The notes beneath the pieces are model-generated. The model was given only the letters and a program-made list of their open reading frames with translations. It was not told where the DNA came from and ran no database searches. Both the position numbers and the translations under genes were made by a program. From positions 310,001 to 374,000 of the forward strand of contig NZ_JAHVAP010000007.1 of NCBI RefSeq assembly GCF_024721155.1: 64,000 nucleotides of DNA, read 5' to 3'. Shown piece after piece: positions 32,798 through 41,839 of this stretch. Source of the DNA: Mucilaginibacter phenanthrenivorans (GTDB lineage Bacteria > Bacteroidota > Bacteroidia > Sphingobacteriales > Sphingobacteriaceae). Position 1 is the first letter of the stretch, and the number at the start of each line of letters is the position of its first letter.

Positions 32798-33790
32798 ATG
32801 TCAACAATTGAAAATCCATTATTGACTATTGCAATACCAACTTATAACAGATCGGTATTTTTAGATAGAGCATTAAGTTATTTATCTAAACAACTAAAAA
32901 ATGATGATCTCCCCGTTGAAGTCATAGTATCAGACAACTGCTCGATTGACGATACCGAAAATATTGTAACAAAGCATATAAAAGATGGTTTAAATATACA
33001 ATATTTCAAGAATGCTGTTAATAAGGGCATGGACTTTAACATAGCCCAATGTTATTTATTAGCACGGGGTAAATATGTTTTAGCCTTGGGGGATGACGAT
33101 TTTTTGTTAGAAGGCTCATTGAAATTATTAACAGAATTACTAACTGGCTCTGATTATGGAGATGTTTATTTTAAGAGCTCTGGATATAATAAGAATAGTA
33201 AAGATAGTGTGGATGCCGACAAATTTAGTTATGAAGAATTTTCGGATCCTTTAATCTTTATAAAGAAGGTACATTATTATATAACCTTTATATCGGGAAA
33301 TATTGTAAACACAAAATACCTGGATAGGGAATATATGTTAAACTATTTGGGTACAAGTTTACCGCAGGTTCCATTTATTTTAGAAGCCATTATTTCCGCC
33401 CCCAAGAATGCAATTATTAATACAGTTTTGTTAGGGGTTGAATTGGATAATACCGGGGGATATAATTTATTTAAAGTATTCGGTAGAAATTTTAACAAAA
33501 TTATAGACGAAGCGAGAGCAGCAAGTCCCGAATTGATTAAAAAGATAAAGAAAGTGATAAATAGAAATTTACTGATCGGTTTTTTTCCTGATTATATTTT
33601 GAGATTTAGAACAAACTACAAAAATGATTTTATCAAGGCTGATCCAATAAATGAATTGCAAACCCTATACAAGGGCAATTTTTATTTTTACTTGTGCTGC
33701 TATCCTATCGCTTATTTGCCCAAAGGAATAGCAAGAATTTATAGACACGGCATTAAATTGTTTTCGAAGTTACGCAAACTAATTTCTTAA
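32798..33790 (+). CDS. Glycosyltransferase family 2, abequosyltransferase-like candidate
   Basis: 330 residues. A GT-A domain starts LTIAIPTYNRSVFLDRAL (about 9-26), with VEVIVSDNCSIDDT and the metal-binding region GKYVLALGDDDFLLEG (about 90-105). The C-terminal half is basic and may contact the membrane. GT2 enzymes of this length that follow dideoxyhexose genes often transfer abequose or paratose (RfbV), so that is a reasonable inferred role here. It starts 11 bases after the flippase gene. Confidence 0.75.
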   Translation: MSTIENPLLTIAIPTYNRSVFLDRALSYLSKQLKNDDLPVEVIVSDNCSIDDTENIVTKHIKDGLNIQYFKNAVNKGMDFNIAQCYLLARGKYVLALGDDDFLLEGSLKLLTELLTGSDYGDVYFKSSGYNKNSKDSVDADKFSYEEFSDPLIFIKKVHYYITFISGNIVNTKYLDREYMLNYLGTSLPQVPFILEAIISAPKNAIINTVLLGVELDNTGGYNLFKVFGRNFNKIIDEARAASPELIKKIKKVINRNLLIGFFPDYILRFRTNYKNDFIKADPINELQTLYKGNFYFYLCCYPIAYLPKGIARIYRHGIKLFSKLRKLIS

Positions 33791-33805
33791 ATAAATATTA
33801 GAAAT

Positions 33806-34441
33806 ATGAAGGCATTTAAAAATATGGTTATTAGGGAAATTGTTAAAATGCAATTTAATAAAGCTTGGAGGAAAAGAAATAACCATAACTTTACTATAGC
33901 TAAAAGTACTTTTCCGGTTGAAAAGGTTGAGGTTGGGAACTATACATACGGTAATTTAAACGTAAGGACTTACGGTTCAGATAATGAGTATTTGAAGATT
34001 GGGCATTTTGTTTCAATAGGTACGGATACCAAATTTATCCTTGGCGGTAATCACCCCTCCGATACTTTATCAACTTATCCTTTTCAACAAAAAATATTCG
34101 GTAAACAAACATTATCTTATTCGAAGGGACCTATTGTTATAGAAGATGATGTTTGGATTGGTGAAAGTGTGATAATACTTTCCGGGATTACTATAGGCCA
34201 GGGTGCAGTTGTAGGGACCGGAAGTGTAGTTACTAAAAGTGTTGAACCATATTCAATAGTTGCCGGCAATCCGGCAGTTTTAAAAAAATACAGGTTCTCA
34301 AATGACGTTATCACTGAATTGCTAAAAATCAATTATAGCAATTTAACCCCTTCTATTATAGAAGAAAACATTGAATTTCTTTCGCATAAAAAGATTGAAG
34401 ATATAAACGCTGTAGGTTTTTTCTCCGCAAAAATGGAATGA
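33806..34441 (+). CDS. Hexapeptide-repeat acetyltransferase (CatB/XAT type)
   Basis: 211 residues. A left-handed beta-helix begins around residue 45 (VEVGNYTYGNLNVRTYG), with an insertion containing GGNHPSDTLSTYPF that carries the catalytic histidine of XAT enzymes. Further hexads follow (VIEDDVWIGESVIILSGITI, GAVVGTGSVVTKSV, AGNPAVL). These enzymes transfer acetyl from acetyl-CoA to a sugar hydroxyl or amino group. In this operon it probably decorates the repeat unit. A C-terminal helix of about 30 residues is extra. Confidence 0.82.
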   Translation: MKAFKNMVIREIVKMQFNKAWRKRNNHNFTIAKSTFPVEKVEVGNYTYGNLNVRTYGSDNEYLKIGHFVSIGTDTKFILGGNHPSDTLSTYPFQQKIFGKQTLSYSKGPIVIEDDVWIGESVIILSGITIGQGAVVGTGSVVTKSVEPYSIVAGNPAVLKKYRFSNDVITELLKINYSNLTPSIIEENIEFLSHKKIEDINAVGFFSAKME

Positions 34442-34478
34442 TGTTTAATTATTGCTAAATAACCAATCAGTTTAAGTT

Positions 34479-35885
34479 ATGGAAACTATTATAGTTTATT
34501 TCATTTTTATTTTTACAGCCGGGTTGACGATGTTAAGCTTGAACAGGGGCGTACAATTCTATGTATTGCTTTTCCCGTTTTTGCAGCCGTACTTGGTTTT
34601 GGGTTTTGGGGGAACTCACTATCCCATGCCTTTAATTTTAACTGCGATAGTGTTTTCATGTATTATTGTGAAAAGACTGTCGAACAAAAAAAAGGAAGTG
34701 GAAATGAAGTCTAATTTTCTTTCATATCCAATAGCACTTTTTACCATTCTTTTATTGTTGACCGTTATATTCAATCTGAATATAATTGGTACGAATGTTG
34801 TTAATTTTTTGATAATGTTTTTTCAAAAACTGTCTGTAGCTTATATAGGCTGGATGGCATTTAACAGCGTAAAAAAAGGAGAACAGCTAATTGGAAAAAT
34901 ACTAAAGATATTCTTTCTGCTTGCTATATATGGTATAATTGAAAGTTTACTTCATGCTAATCCGATAATTGATTTCCTCGCGAATAGCAGTTCAAAAGGA
35001 ATTGATGCCGATACTATCTTAAGGTATACAGCCGATGACGATCGTGGATACCGGGTACAAACAATTTTTTATCATGCTTATTCCTGGGGTGGTTGCCTGG
35101 TGATTTTGGCCTCGACATATTTATATCTGGTATTTAATGCCAAAACAACAACTTTGTTTTATAAATATAGCCTGGTATTTTTGATCATCTTTTTAAATAT
35201 CTTTTTTACACGTTCCAGGTCTTGTTTTTTACCTACTATGGCATCAATTTTTGCCTTATTATGGATCATGCCCAGGAATAAAAAAAAGGCCATATTTATC
35301 TCCTTTTTAGTGATGGCCACGGTTTTTTCGATGGCGTTTTCACCCAAATTACTCGATAGTTTTAAGATGTATTTCACAGCTAAAGATGATGGAAGTGTTA
35401 AGGGAAGCAGCTCCGAATTAAGGGCGACCCAACTTGCATCTGCAGTATCAACAATTAAAGACAAGCTAATTACAGGAAATGGCTTTGGATCGGTAAGAAA
35501 ATTACTTCATGATTCTGGATCTGATACAGATTTGAAAGGGGCCGAAAGTATCTGGTTTGTCGTTTTAATTGATACTGGCATAATTGGTATTATAGCCTAT
35601 CTATTATTTTACATTAATATCATACGCAGTTTTATAAAGGAAAAGAAGAAGGCATTAAATAAGGATATTTCCAGGGGGGTAAGCGTCATAATTGTTACTA
35701 TAATTTGCCACTTTACATTTATAAGTCTTACTGGTGAGATGAATACCTTTCCATTTTTTATGCTTTATCTTGGCATCGCCAGCAAGTATATATTTGTTAA
35801 ATTAAGGGAAGAAAAGGAAAATGCTCTTTATAATGAGTACCCAGATGCGGGCATACCAGTAATTAGTGAGAGCGCAGTTCTCTAA
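34479..35885 (+). CDS. wzy: O-antigen polymerase/ligase-like membrane protein (Wzy)
   Basis: 468 residues with about eleven hydrophobic segments. A large periplasmic loop lies around residues 290-350, which contains TGNGFGSVRKLLHDSG, in line with the Wzy_C/O-antigen ligase topology. It would polymerise repeat units or attach the polymer. It lies next to Wzx-type and glycosyltransferase genes, supporting Wzy. Sequence motifs are too weak to separate polymerase from ligase. Confidence 0.7.
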   Translation: METIIVYFIFIFTAGLTMLSLNRGVQFYVLLFPFLQPYLVLGFGGTHYPMPLILTAIVFSCIIVKRLSNKKKEVEMKSNFLSYPIALFTILLLLTVIFNLNIIGTNVVNFLIMFFQKLSVAYIGWMAFNSVKKGEQLIGKILKIFFLLAIYGIIESLLHANPIIDFLANSSSKGIDADTILRYTADDDRGYRVQTIFYHAYSWGGCLVILASTYLYLVFNAKTTTLFYKYSLVFLIIFLNIFFTRSRSCFLPTMASIFALLWIMPRNKKKAIFISFLVMATVFSMAFSPKLLDSFKMYFTAKDDGSVKGSSSELRATQLASAVSTIKDKLITGNGFGSVRKLLHDSGSDTDLKGAESIWFVVLIDTGIIGIIAYLLFYINIIRSFIKEKKKALNKDISRGVSVIIVTIICHFTFISLTGEMNTFPFFMLYLGIASKYIFVKLREEKENALYNEYPDAGIPVISESAVL

Positions 35886-35917
35886 ACACTGAATAGTATA
35901 ATAGATTCATCAGCAAA

Positions 35918-36847
35918 GTGGAGCATAGTAAAATCAATATAGTTAAAGACAGGTATAAAACCGGGATAGTTATTTTGAACTGGAACGGGCTGGATGATAC
36001 ATTGGAATGTTTAGTATCTATTCAAAATTATTGCAAAAGCGATGACTTTTTAGTTGTGCTGGTTGACAATAATTCTTCCGAGTCGATCGAACCCTTATTC
36101 AACTCAAAATGGGATATCCCCTTAGTAGTAATTAAAAATAGCGAAAATAAAGGCTTTGCCGAGGGGAATAATGTGGGCATTGAGGCTATATTAAAGTATA
36201 ATGTAGATTACATATTGCTGCTAAATAATGACACCTTGCTATTAGATGATTTATTGGCTAAAATGACCAATATCATGTTTAAGTATCCAAATGTTGGTAT
36301 AGCGGGAGCAGTGAATTATTACTACTCTGATCCTGGAAAAATTTGGCAGGCGGGCGCTAAAGTTTCCCTTCAAACCGGGAAAATCAAGCTTATGGATATA
36401 AATCCCGACTTAGAGATTATGGATATGGATTATGTTCCGGGATCTTCACTAATGTTCCGATCTTCGGTAGAAGCAAAAATTGGCGCCCTGGATGCTAATT
36501 TTTTTGCCTATTCAGAAGAACTGGATTTCTGCTTAAGAGCGAAGAAAGAGAAGTTTGATGTTGTGTGTATTCCTGCTGCCAAAATTCTTCATAAAGTTGG
36601 GAAGTCATCGCCAAAGCCGGCAAAAGAATACTTGCGGTTGAGGAACAAATTTTATTTGTTTAAAAGACATTCTAAGCCGGCAAACTTTTTATTTATCTCT
36701 TTAAAGGAAACTTTTAAAGCATTTATCAAAGCTGGTATCCAACTATTTAAAAAAGGTTCAATAATATATTACAGTGCTATATATTACGCGATAAGAGATT
36801 ATAATCGGAAGAATTTTGAAAAAGGTGAGTTCGAACGCTTTTTGTAA
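35918..36847 (+). CDS. Glycosyltransferase family 2 (rhamnosyltransferase-like)
   Basis: 309 residues starting at GTG 35918. The GT-A domain has TGIVILNWNGLDDTLECLVS (about 12-31), VVLVDNNSSES, ENKGFAEGNNVGIE and LLLNNDTLLLDD, the pattern of dTDP-rhamnosyl and related GT2 enzymes. FFAYSEELDFCLRAK is the acceptor-side motif. A C-terminal hydrophobic stretch may tether it. A dTDP-rhamnose operon is present at 51317-54733, so rhamnose is a plausible donor. It is the last gene of the first polysaccharide block; 140 AT-rich bases follow. Confidence 0.83.
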   Translation: MEHSKINIVKDRYKTGIVILNWNGLDDTLECLVSIQNYCKSDDFLVVLVDNNSSESIEPLFNSKWDIPLVVIKNSENKGFAEGNNVGIEAILKYNVDYILLLNNDTLLLDDLLAKMTNIMFKYPNVGIAGAVNYYYSDPGKIWQAGAKVSLQTGKIKLMDINPDLEIMDMDYVPGSSLMFRSSVEAKIGALDANFFAYSEELDFCLRAKKEKFDVVCIPAAKILHKVGKSSPKPAKEYLRLRNKFYLFKRHSKPANFLFISLKETFKAFIKAGIQLFKKGSIIYYSAIYYAIRDYNRKNFEKGEFERFL

Positions 36848-36987
36848 TTAATAAGTATTGGTCGATAGATAAACAAATTCGTAATATTTTAACTTTATTT
36901 ACTAATAATTGCTATTTTTACATTTAAATGGATATTTTGTTGAAAACTATAAAATAGCTTAATTTAATATTTTTTGTTACCTACTCT

Positions 36988-37905
36988 ATGAAAATTTTGA
37001 CATCGCCCTCTTCTTTCGGGCAAATTAGCAGCGAACCTATTGATTTACTTACCAAAAATGGTTTTGATGTAATCAACAATCCATATGGAAGAAAACTTAC
37101 CGAAGATGAAGTAATAGAGCTGGCTGCGGATTGTGTTGGTATTGTGGCAGGCGTTGAACCATTAACTGCGCGTGTTATGGACGTATTGCCAAATCTTAAA
37201 TGTATTAGCAGGGTAGGCATCGGGATGGATAGCGTTGATTTAAATTATGCAGCTAAAAAAGGTATAATTATAAGAAATACACCTGATGGGCCAACCCGTG
37301 CCGTAGCAGAACTTACCCTGGCCATGACCTTATCATTACTGCGAAAAATTCCTCAGGCCCACTACGATTTAAAAAATAAGATTTGGAAAAAGCAGGTTGG
37401 AAACCTTATTCTAAATAAAGTTGTAGGAGTTATTGGATTAGGGAGGATAGGTAAGTTAGTATCAGAGTTGTTTAGTGGCATCGGTAATCCTATAATTGGA
37501 TATGACCCATATGCCGACGAAGCCTGGGCTTCAAAGCATGGAGTTAAGCTGGTAGATCTTGAAACATTGTTAAAAACGGCGGACATTATAACAATACATG
37601 TTCCTGGCAATGAAGATGGTTCGCCAGTAATAGGGGCCTCAGAGATAGACTTGATTAAACCTGCGGCTTTTTTAATCAATATATCTCGTGGTGGTATTGT
37701 TGACGAAACTGCTTTATATGAAGCGCTTGCCAGTAAGAAATTAGCCGGTGCAGCAATTGATGTATTCTCCGAAGAACCGTATACAGGTAACCTGTGTGAT
37801 CTTGATAATGTGGTACTAACCCCTCATCTAGGATCATATGCGGAAGAAGGAAAGCTGCTGATGGAAATAGATGCAGTTAATAACCTTATTAATGCTTTAA
37901 AATAA
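36988..37905 (+). CDS. D-2-hydroxyacid dehydrogenase (phosphoglycerate dehydrogenase-like)
   Basis: 305 residues. The NAD-binding motif is VVGVIGLGRIGKLVSELF (about 147-164) with a downstream aspartate in GYDPY. Catalytic elements INISRGGIVDETALYEAL, AAIDVFSEEP and LTPHLGS supply the Arg/Glu/His set. It would interconvert a 2-keto acid and a D-2-hydroxy acid. It lacks the regulatory ACT domain of some SerA enzymes. As first gene of an unusual sugar module it may act on a sugar acid rather than in serine synthesis. Confidence 0.8.
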   Translation: MKILTSPSSFGQISSEPIDLLTKNGFDVINNPYGRKLTEDEVIELAADCVGIVAGVEPLTARVMDVLPNLKCISRVGIGMDSVDLNYAAKKGIIIRNTPDGPTRAVAELTLAMTLSLLRKIPQAHYDLKNKIWKKQVGNLILNKVVGVIGLGRIGKLVSELFSGIGNPIIGYDPYADEAWASKHGVKLVDLETLLKTADIITIHVPGNEDGSPVIGASEIDLIKPAAFLINISRGGIVDETALYEALASKKLAGAAIDVFSEEPYTGNLCDLDNVVLTPHLGSYAEEGKLLMEIDAVNNLINALK

Positions 37906-37918
37906 AACTACTATCTAT

Positions 37919-38911
37919 ATGAATTACAAAGTCGGTATTATTGGCTATGGTGTAATGGGTAAAACCCGTAACCTGGCTATAACTGAAATTAAAAGGGGGA
38001 AGGTCGTCGCGATATCAGAACCAAACCTGGGAGCTGATTTTGAGGGAATTCCTAATTTGAGCCACGAAGAAATTATTAATCATCCTGATCTGGACGTAAT
38101 TGTTGTTTGCACGCCTAATTTTCTTAATAAAGACCTTACAATAAGAGCTCTTAATGCCGGTAAGCACGTTTTTTGCGAAAAGCCACCGGCATTTACAGGG
38201 GCGGATATTGAAGAAATAATAATTGCTGAAAAAAATAGCGGTAAAGTGCTCATGTATGGCTTTAATCATCGCCATCATGATAGTGTGATGCACATGAAAA
38301 GGCTTATTGACAGCAATGAATATGGCAAAGTTTTGTGGCTAAGGGGGCGTTATGGTAAAAGTGTAACTGCTGATTATTTTAATCAATGGCGTGCAAAAAA
38401 AGAACTTGCGGGAGGGGGGATATTAATGGACCAGGGTATTCATATGCTTGATCTGTTTTTGTTTTTGTCTGGCGATTTTGATGTTGTTAAAGCTGAAGTT
38501 TCAAACCTTTATTGGCATATGGACGTGGAAGACAATGCCTTTGTTATTCTTAAAGAATCTGCTACGGGAAAAGTAGCATCTCTTCATTCTACAATGTCTC
38601 AGTGGCGCCATTTATTTTCATTAGAGATATTTTTGGAAAAAGGTTATATGGTGCTAAATGGCCTGATAACTTCGAGCATGTCGTACGGTGAAGAAACGCT
38701 TTCTGTTGCTAAAAACCGATCTACAGCACCTGCCGCTACATGGCAAGATGAGGTGATAACTAAATATGTAAATAATAATAGCTGGCGTTATGAAATGGAT
38801 CATTTTTTTGATGCCATTGATAATAATAAATCGGTAACTATTGGCAACTCAGATGATGCGCTTAAATTAATGCGCATTATTGATAAAGTATACGAGCAGA
38901 AAGATTTTTAA
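37919..38911 (+). CDS. Gfo/Idh/MocA family oxidoreductase
   Basis: 330 residues. The N-terminal Rossmann motif is VGIIGYGVMGKTRNLAI; the EKPPAFTG motif (about 88-95) is the usual EKP catalytic lysine loop. GGGILMDQGIHMLDLFLFL carries the conserved DxGxHxxD. These enzymes oxidise or reduce sugar or cyclitol carbonyls with NAD(P). The gene is 13 bases after the 2-hydroxyacid dehydrogenase and 27 before the SIS gene, in one transcription unit. Confidence 0.85.
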   Translation: MNYKVGIIGYGVMGKTRNLAITEIKRGKVVAISEPNLGADFEGIPNLSHEEIINHPDLDVIVVCTPNFLNKDLTIRALNAGKHVFCEKPPAFTGADIEEIIIAEKNSGKVLMYGFNHRHHDSVMHMKRLIDSNEYGKVLWLRGRYGKSVTADYFNQWRAKKELAGGGILMDQGIHMLDLFLFLSGDFDVVKAEVSNLYWHMDVEDNAFVILKESATGKVASLHSTMSQWRHLFSLEIFLEKGYMVLNGLITSSMSYGEETLSVAKNRSTAPAATWQDEVITKYVNNNSWRYEMDHFFDAIDNNKSVTIGNSDDALKLMRIIDKVYEQKDF

Positions 38912-38938
38912 ATCATTGTAAAATAACTTATTAATAAC

Positions 38939-39544
38939 ATGGAAAGAACAAATTTGCTAAAAGACTATTTACAGGACTATGTTGGCCGTTTAACGGATAT
39001 TTTAAATAAAATCGATCCTGAAAAATTAGGACAGGTTGTTACAACCTTTATTGAAGCCTTTAAAAGCGGTAATACAATTTATGTAGTTGGTAACGGAGGC
39101 AGCGCTGCTACGGCATCACACATGCAAGCCGACTTTAGGTTTTTTGTGCGTTACTTCTCAAAATTTCGTCCTAAAATTATTGCTTTAACAGATAACGTAC
39201 CTATGATAACCGCAATAGGTAATGATAATAACTTTGACGATGTTTTTGTTGAGCAAATGCGCGGCCAATTTGTAGCAGGCGACGTTTTGATAGCGATATC
39301 TGCCAGTGGTAACTCGCCAAATTTAGTTAAGGCTGCTGAATATGCTAATGAGCTTGGCGGCAAAACCATTGCTTTTGTTGGCTTCTTAGGTGGCAAGCTG
39401 AATGAAATATCAACAGTACCGTTGTATACGCCAAACCCTAAAGGCGATTATGGCCCAATTGAAGATGTGCACATGATATTGAATCATATAATTGTTAACT
39501 ATCTTTCAAAAGACGAGGAATTTTTGGCACTTACCGCTAATTAA
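38939..39544 (+). CDS. SIS-domain sugar isomerase, phosphoheptose isomerase-like
   Basis: 201 residues. The SIS fold shows VVGNGGSAATASHMQADFRF (about 47-66) and VLIAISASGNSPNLVKAAEY (about 119-138). This is the GmhA/DiaA subgroup, which turns sedoheptulose-7-phosphate into a heptose phosphate. At the position of the GmhA catalytic glutamate (in HFAAEL of E. coli) the segment reads HMQADF, so aspartate replaces it; the second catalytic histidine is retained in IEDVHMILNHII. A heptose-related substrate is likely but GmhA activity is not assured. Confidence 0.75.
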   Translation: MERTNLLKDYLQDYVGRLTDILNKIDPEKLGQVVTTFIEAFKSGNTIYVVGNGGSAATASHMQADFRFFVRYFSKFRPKIIALTDNVPMITAIGNDNNFDDVFVEQMRGQFVAGDVLIAISASGNSPNLVKAAEYANELGGKTIAFVGFLGGKLNEISTVPLYTPNPKGDYGPIEDVHMILNHIIVNYLSKDEEFLALTAN

Positions 39545-39550
39545 CAGCTT

Positions 39551-40315
39551 TTGATGAATAGTATATCAAATATAAAGATTGATCTGACAGCTAAAATTGC
39601 TCTTATAACCGGTGGCACCAGGGGCATTGGAAAAGCCATTGCTGAACGTTTTCTTGACGCCGGATCTTCAGTGATCCTTACTGGAACAAGCGCCGCAGAA
39701 ATTGAGCAATTAAATAGTGTAAATACATCTGAAAGAATTAGTTATTTACAGTTAGATTTTAATGATCCTGCATCAGTTGAAGCGTTTTTATTGAAGTTAA
39801 ATAACTTTGACAGGATAGATGTGCTTGTAAATAACGCCGGTATAAACAAAATAGCTTTAAATACAGAAACCACTGATGCTGATTTCGATTTGCTTCATAA
39901 TGTTAATGTAAAAGGCCCTTATGTGCTTTGCAGGGAAGTAAGCAAAGTAATGAAGAAGAATGGGTATGGCAGAATAGTGAATATAACGTCTATCTGGAGT
40001 GCTATTACCAGGCCGGGGCGCTCCATTTATACCACTAACAAAAACGCTGTAGCCGGGCTTACCAAAACACTGGCAATTGAGTTAGGGAAATATGATATAC
40101 TGGTAAATTCAGTTGGCCCGGGTTTTACGCTTACTGAACTTACAGCCTCAACCAATTCGGCCGAGGAGCTTAAGAAAATAACGGAGCTAATACCCATGAA
40201 CAGGATGGCTCAGCCTGTAGAGATAGCTAACGTGATACTTTTTTTAAGCAGCGATCTTAATAGTTATTTAACAGGACAAAATATAATTGTTGACGGAGGA
40301 TACACCAATGTATAA
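39551..40315 (+). CDS. Short-chain dehydrogenase/reductase
   Basis: 254 residues; a second ATG three bases later would serve equally. The cofactor motif is TGGTRGIGKA, with VLVNNAGIN as the structural NNAG motif. The catalytic Ser-Tyr-Lys is in NITSIWS and YTTNK. The end SYLTGQNIIVDGGYTNV is typical of the classical FabG-like subfamily. It probably oxidises or reduces a sugar hydroxyl. Its end overlaps the next gene by eight bases. Confidence 0.88.
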   Translation: MMNSISNIKIDLTAKIALITGGTRGIGKAIAERFLDAGSSVILTGTSAAEIEQLNSVNTSERISYLQLDFNDPASVEAFLLKLNNFDRIDVLVNNAGINKIALNTETTDADFDLLHNVNVKGPYVLCREVSKVMKKNGYGRIVNITSIWSAITRPGRSIYTTNKNAVAGLTKTLAIELGKYDILVNSVGPGFTLTELTASTNSAEELKKITELIPMNRMAQPVEIANVILFLSSDLNSYLTGQNIIVDGGYTNV

Positions 40316-41384
40316 TTTTACAGTTAAATCAATCATACACGATTATAGTGTGCAGTTTATTGATGACACACAAAAAGTACTTTTAAGTGAATTAAAAGAA
40401 GGTGATGTAATCATTATAGATAATAAGATAAAGGAGCTATATAAAGATGTGCTTGAACCAGTTTTTAAATTGTATAGGCATATCTGCATTGATGCTCACG
40501 AATCTGTGAAAAGTTATCAGGGTGTTGAACCTTTAATCGAAGATCTTATTGAAAATGGTTTTCGTAAAAACCATCGCCTGGTTGCTATTGGCGGAGGCAT
40601 TACCCAGGATGCTACAGCGTTTATAGCATCTATTCTTTACCGCGGCGTTAAGTGGCTTTTTTTTCCAACCTCGTTACTGGCGCAGGGCGATAGTTGTATA
40701 GGCAGTAAAACGTCAATCAACTTCAAAAAGTTCAAAAATCAAATAGGCGGTTTTTATCCTCCCAACCAAATATTTATCAATCTGGATTTTTTAAATACCT
40801 TATCAATCTGGGATTTAAAATCAGGCATGGGCGAAATGTGCCATTACTTCATTGTATCAAGCCAGGAAGATTTTGATCGTTACAAAACTGAATACCCTGC
40901 AGCTTTAACAGATAAAAAAGTACTTGCTGGTATTATTAACCGTAGCCTCGAAATCAAAAAAGGCTATATAGAACGCGACGAGTTTGATCAAAACGAGCGG
41001 TTGGTATTTAACTATGGACACTCGTTTGGACATGCTATTGAATCTTTAACCAATTACCGTATTCCGCACGGAATAGCGGTAAGCTATGGAATGGATATGG
41101 CAAACTTTGTATCGGTAAAACTGGGTTACATTACTGAAGAAACCCGGTTGTATATCAGGGCGCTTTTAAGCCAGATATGGGAAGGCACTGATATTAGAGA
41201 CATAGAACTGCAAAAATTCACGGTTGCTTTAAGTAAGGATAAAAAGAACGTTGGTAAAACACTCGGCCTTATATTGAATAAAGGATGCGGGAAAATTTTC
41301 AAAGACATGCGCCCTATGGATGATGAATTTATAGGTTGGCTTAAAGAATATTTTGATACCCAGTTAACACCTCAAACGGTATGA
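40308..41384 (+). CDS. Divergent 3-dehydroquinate synthase-family cyclase (AroB-like)
   Basis: 358 residues from ATG 40308; an upstream in-frame start at 40287 lies inside the SDR gene. NAD-binding glycines are in RLVAIGGGITQDATAFIAS. GSKTSINFKKFKNQIGGFYP matches the DHQS loop, and metal ligands are in GMGEMCH, FNYGHSFGHAIE and IPHGIAVSYGM. The usual AEVIKYG block of AroB reads GEMCHYF, so histidine replaces its lysine. That points away from shikimate synthesis and toward a sedoheptulose-phosphate-cyclase-like or other cyclitol reaction. It lies next to the phosphoheptose-isomerase-like gene. Confidence 0.8.
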   Translation: MYNFTVKSIIHDYSVQFIDDTQKVLLSELKEGDVIIIDNKIKELYKDVLEPVFKLYRHICIDAHESVKSYQGVEPLIEDLIENGFRKNHRLVAIGGGITQDATAFIASILYRGVKWLFFPTSLLAQGDSCIGSKTSINFKKFKNQIGGFYPPNQIFINLDFLNTLSIWDLKSGMGEMCHYFIVSSQEDFDRYKTEYPAALTDKKVLAGIINRSLEIKKGYIERDEFDQNERLVFNYGHSFGHAIESLTNYRIPHGIAVSYGMDMANFVSVKLGYITEETRLYIRALLSQIWEGTDIRDIELQKFTVALSKDKKNVGKTLGLILNKGCGKIFKDMRPMDDEFIGWLKEYFDTQLTPQTV

Positions 41385-41833
41385 TACTCGATCAGCTAAA
41401 AAATATCGACATTTATAAAGGTATTTCGCCTGATATTTATGCTGGCCTGCAATTTTTGCAGAAGGCTACGCCAGATATTGAACTTGGAACATATGTTATC
41501 AATGAAAACACGAAGGCTATAGTAAGCGAGTACGAAACTATTGCCGACTTTTCAAGAGGCTATGAAGCCCATAAGCACGTTATCGATATTCAATACCCGG
41601 TGCGGGGTTTGGAGCGTGTAAAATGGTCGCCTATAGAGGGCATGAATATAAATATCCCTTATGACGAAGCTAAGGATCGCACATTTTATAAAGACCCATC
41701 GTCGCGCGGAACGCATGTAGATATTGGCGAAGGCATATTTGCTATTATGTTCCCTGAGGATGGCCACGGCCCGCAGCATTATATTGGTAAACCCGAAACC
41801 ATAAAAAAAATAACTGTTAAAATAGCTATCTGA
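41381..41833 (+). CDS. YhcH/YjgK/YiaL family protein (NanQ-like), copy 1
   Basis: 150 residues, a double-stranded beta-helix. The metal-site motif YEAHKHVIDIQYPV and the C-terminal IMFPEDGHGPQHYIG are characteristic. YhcH (NanQ) of E. coli has been described as an N-acetylneuraminate anomerase, so a role in anomerising a 2-keto acid sugar fits the neighbouring cytidylyltransferase gene. Its start overlaps the cyclase stop (ATGA) and the cytidylyltransferase gene follows six bases later. A paralog lies at 42566. Confidence 0.85.
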   Translation: MILDQLKNIDIYKGISPDIYAGLQFLQKATPDIELGTYVINENTKAIVSEYETIADFSRGYEAHKHVIDIQYPVRGLERVKWSPIEGMNINIPYDEAKDRTFYKDPSSRGTHVDIGEGIFAIMFPEDGHGPQHYIGKPETIKKITVKIAI

Positions 41834-41839
41834 CAAAAA

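Noticed and set aside
36933..36976. Promoter in front of the 36988 module
   Set aside because: TATTTTG and TATTTTTTG occur, but spacing to any TTG is poor; the 140-base gap suggests a promoter that I cannot place.
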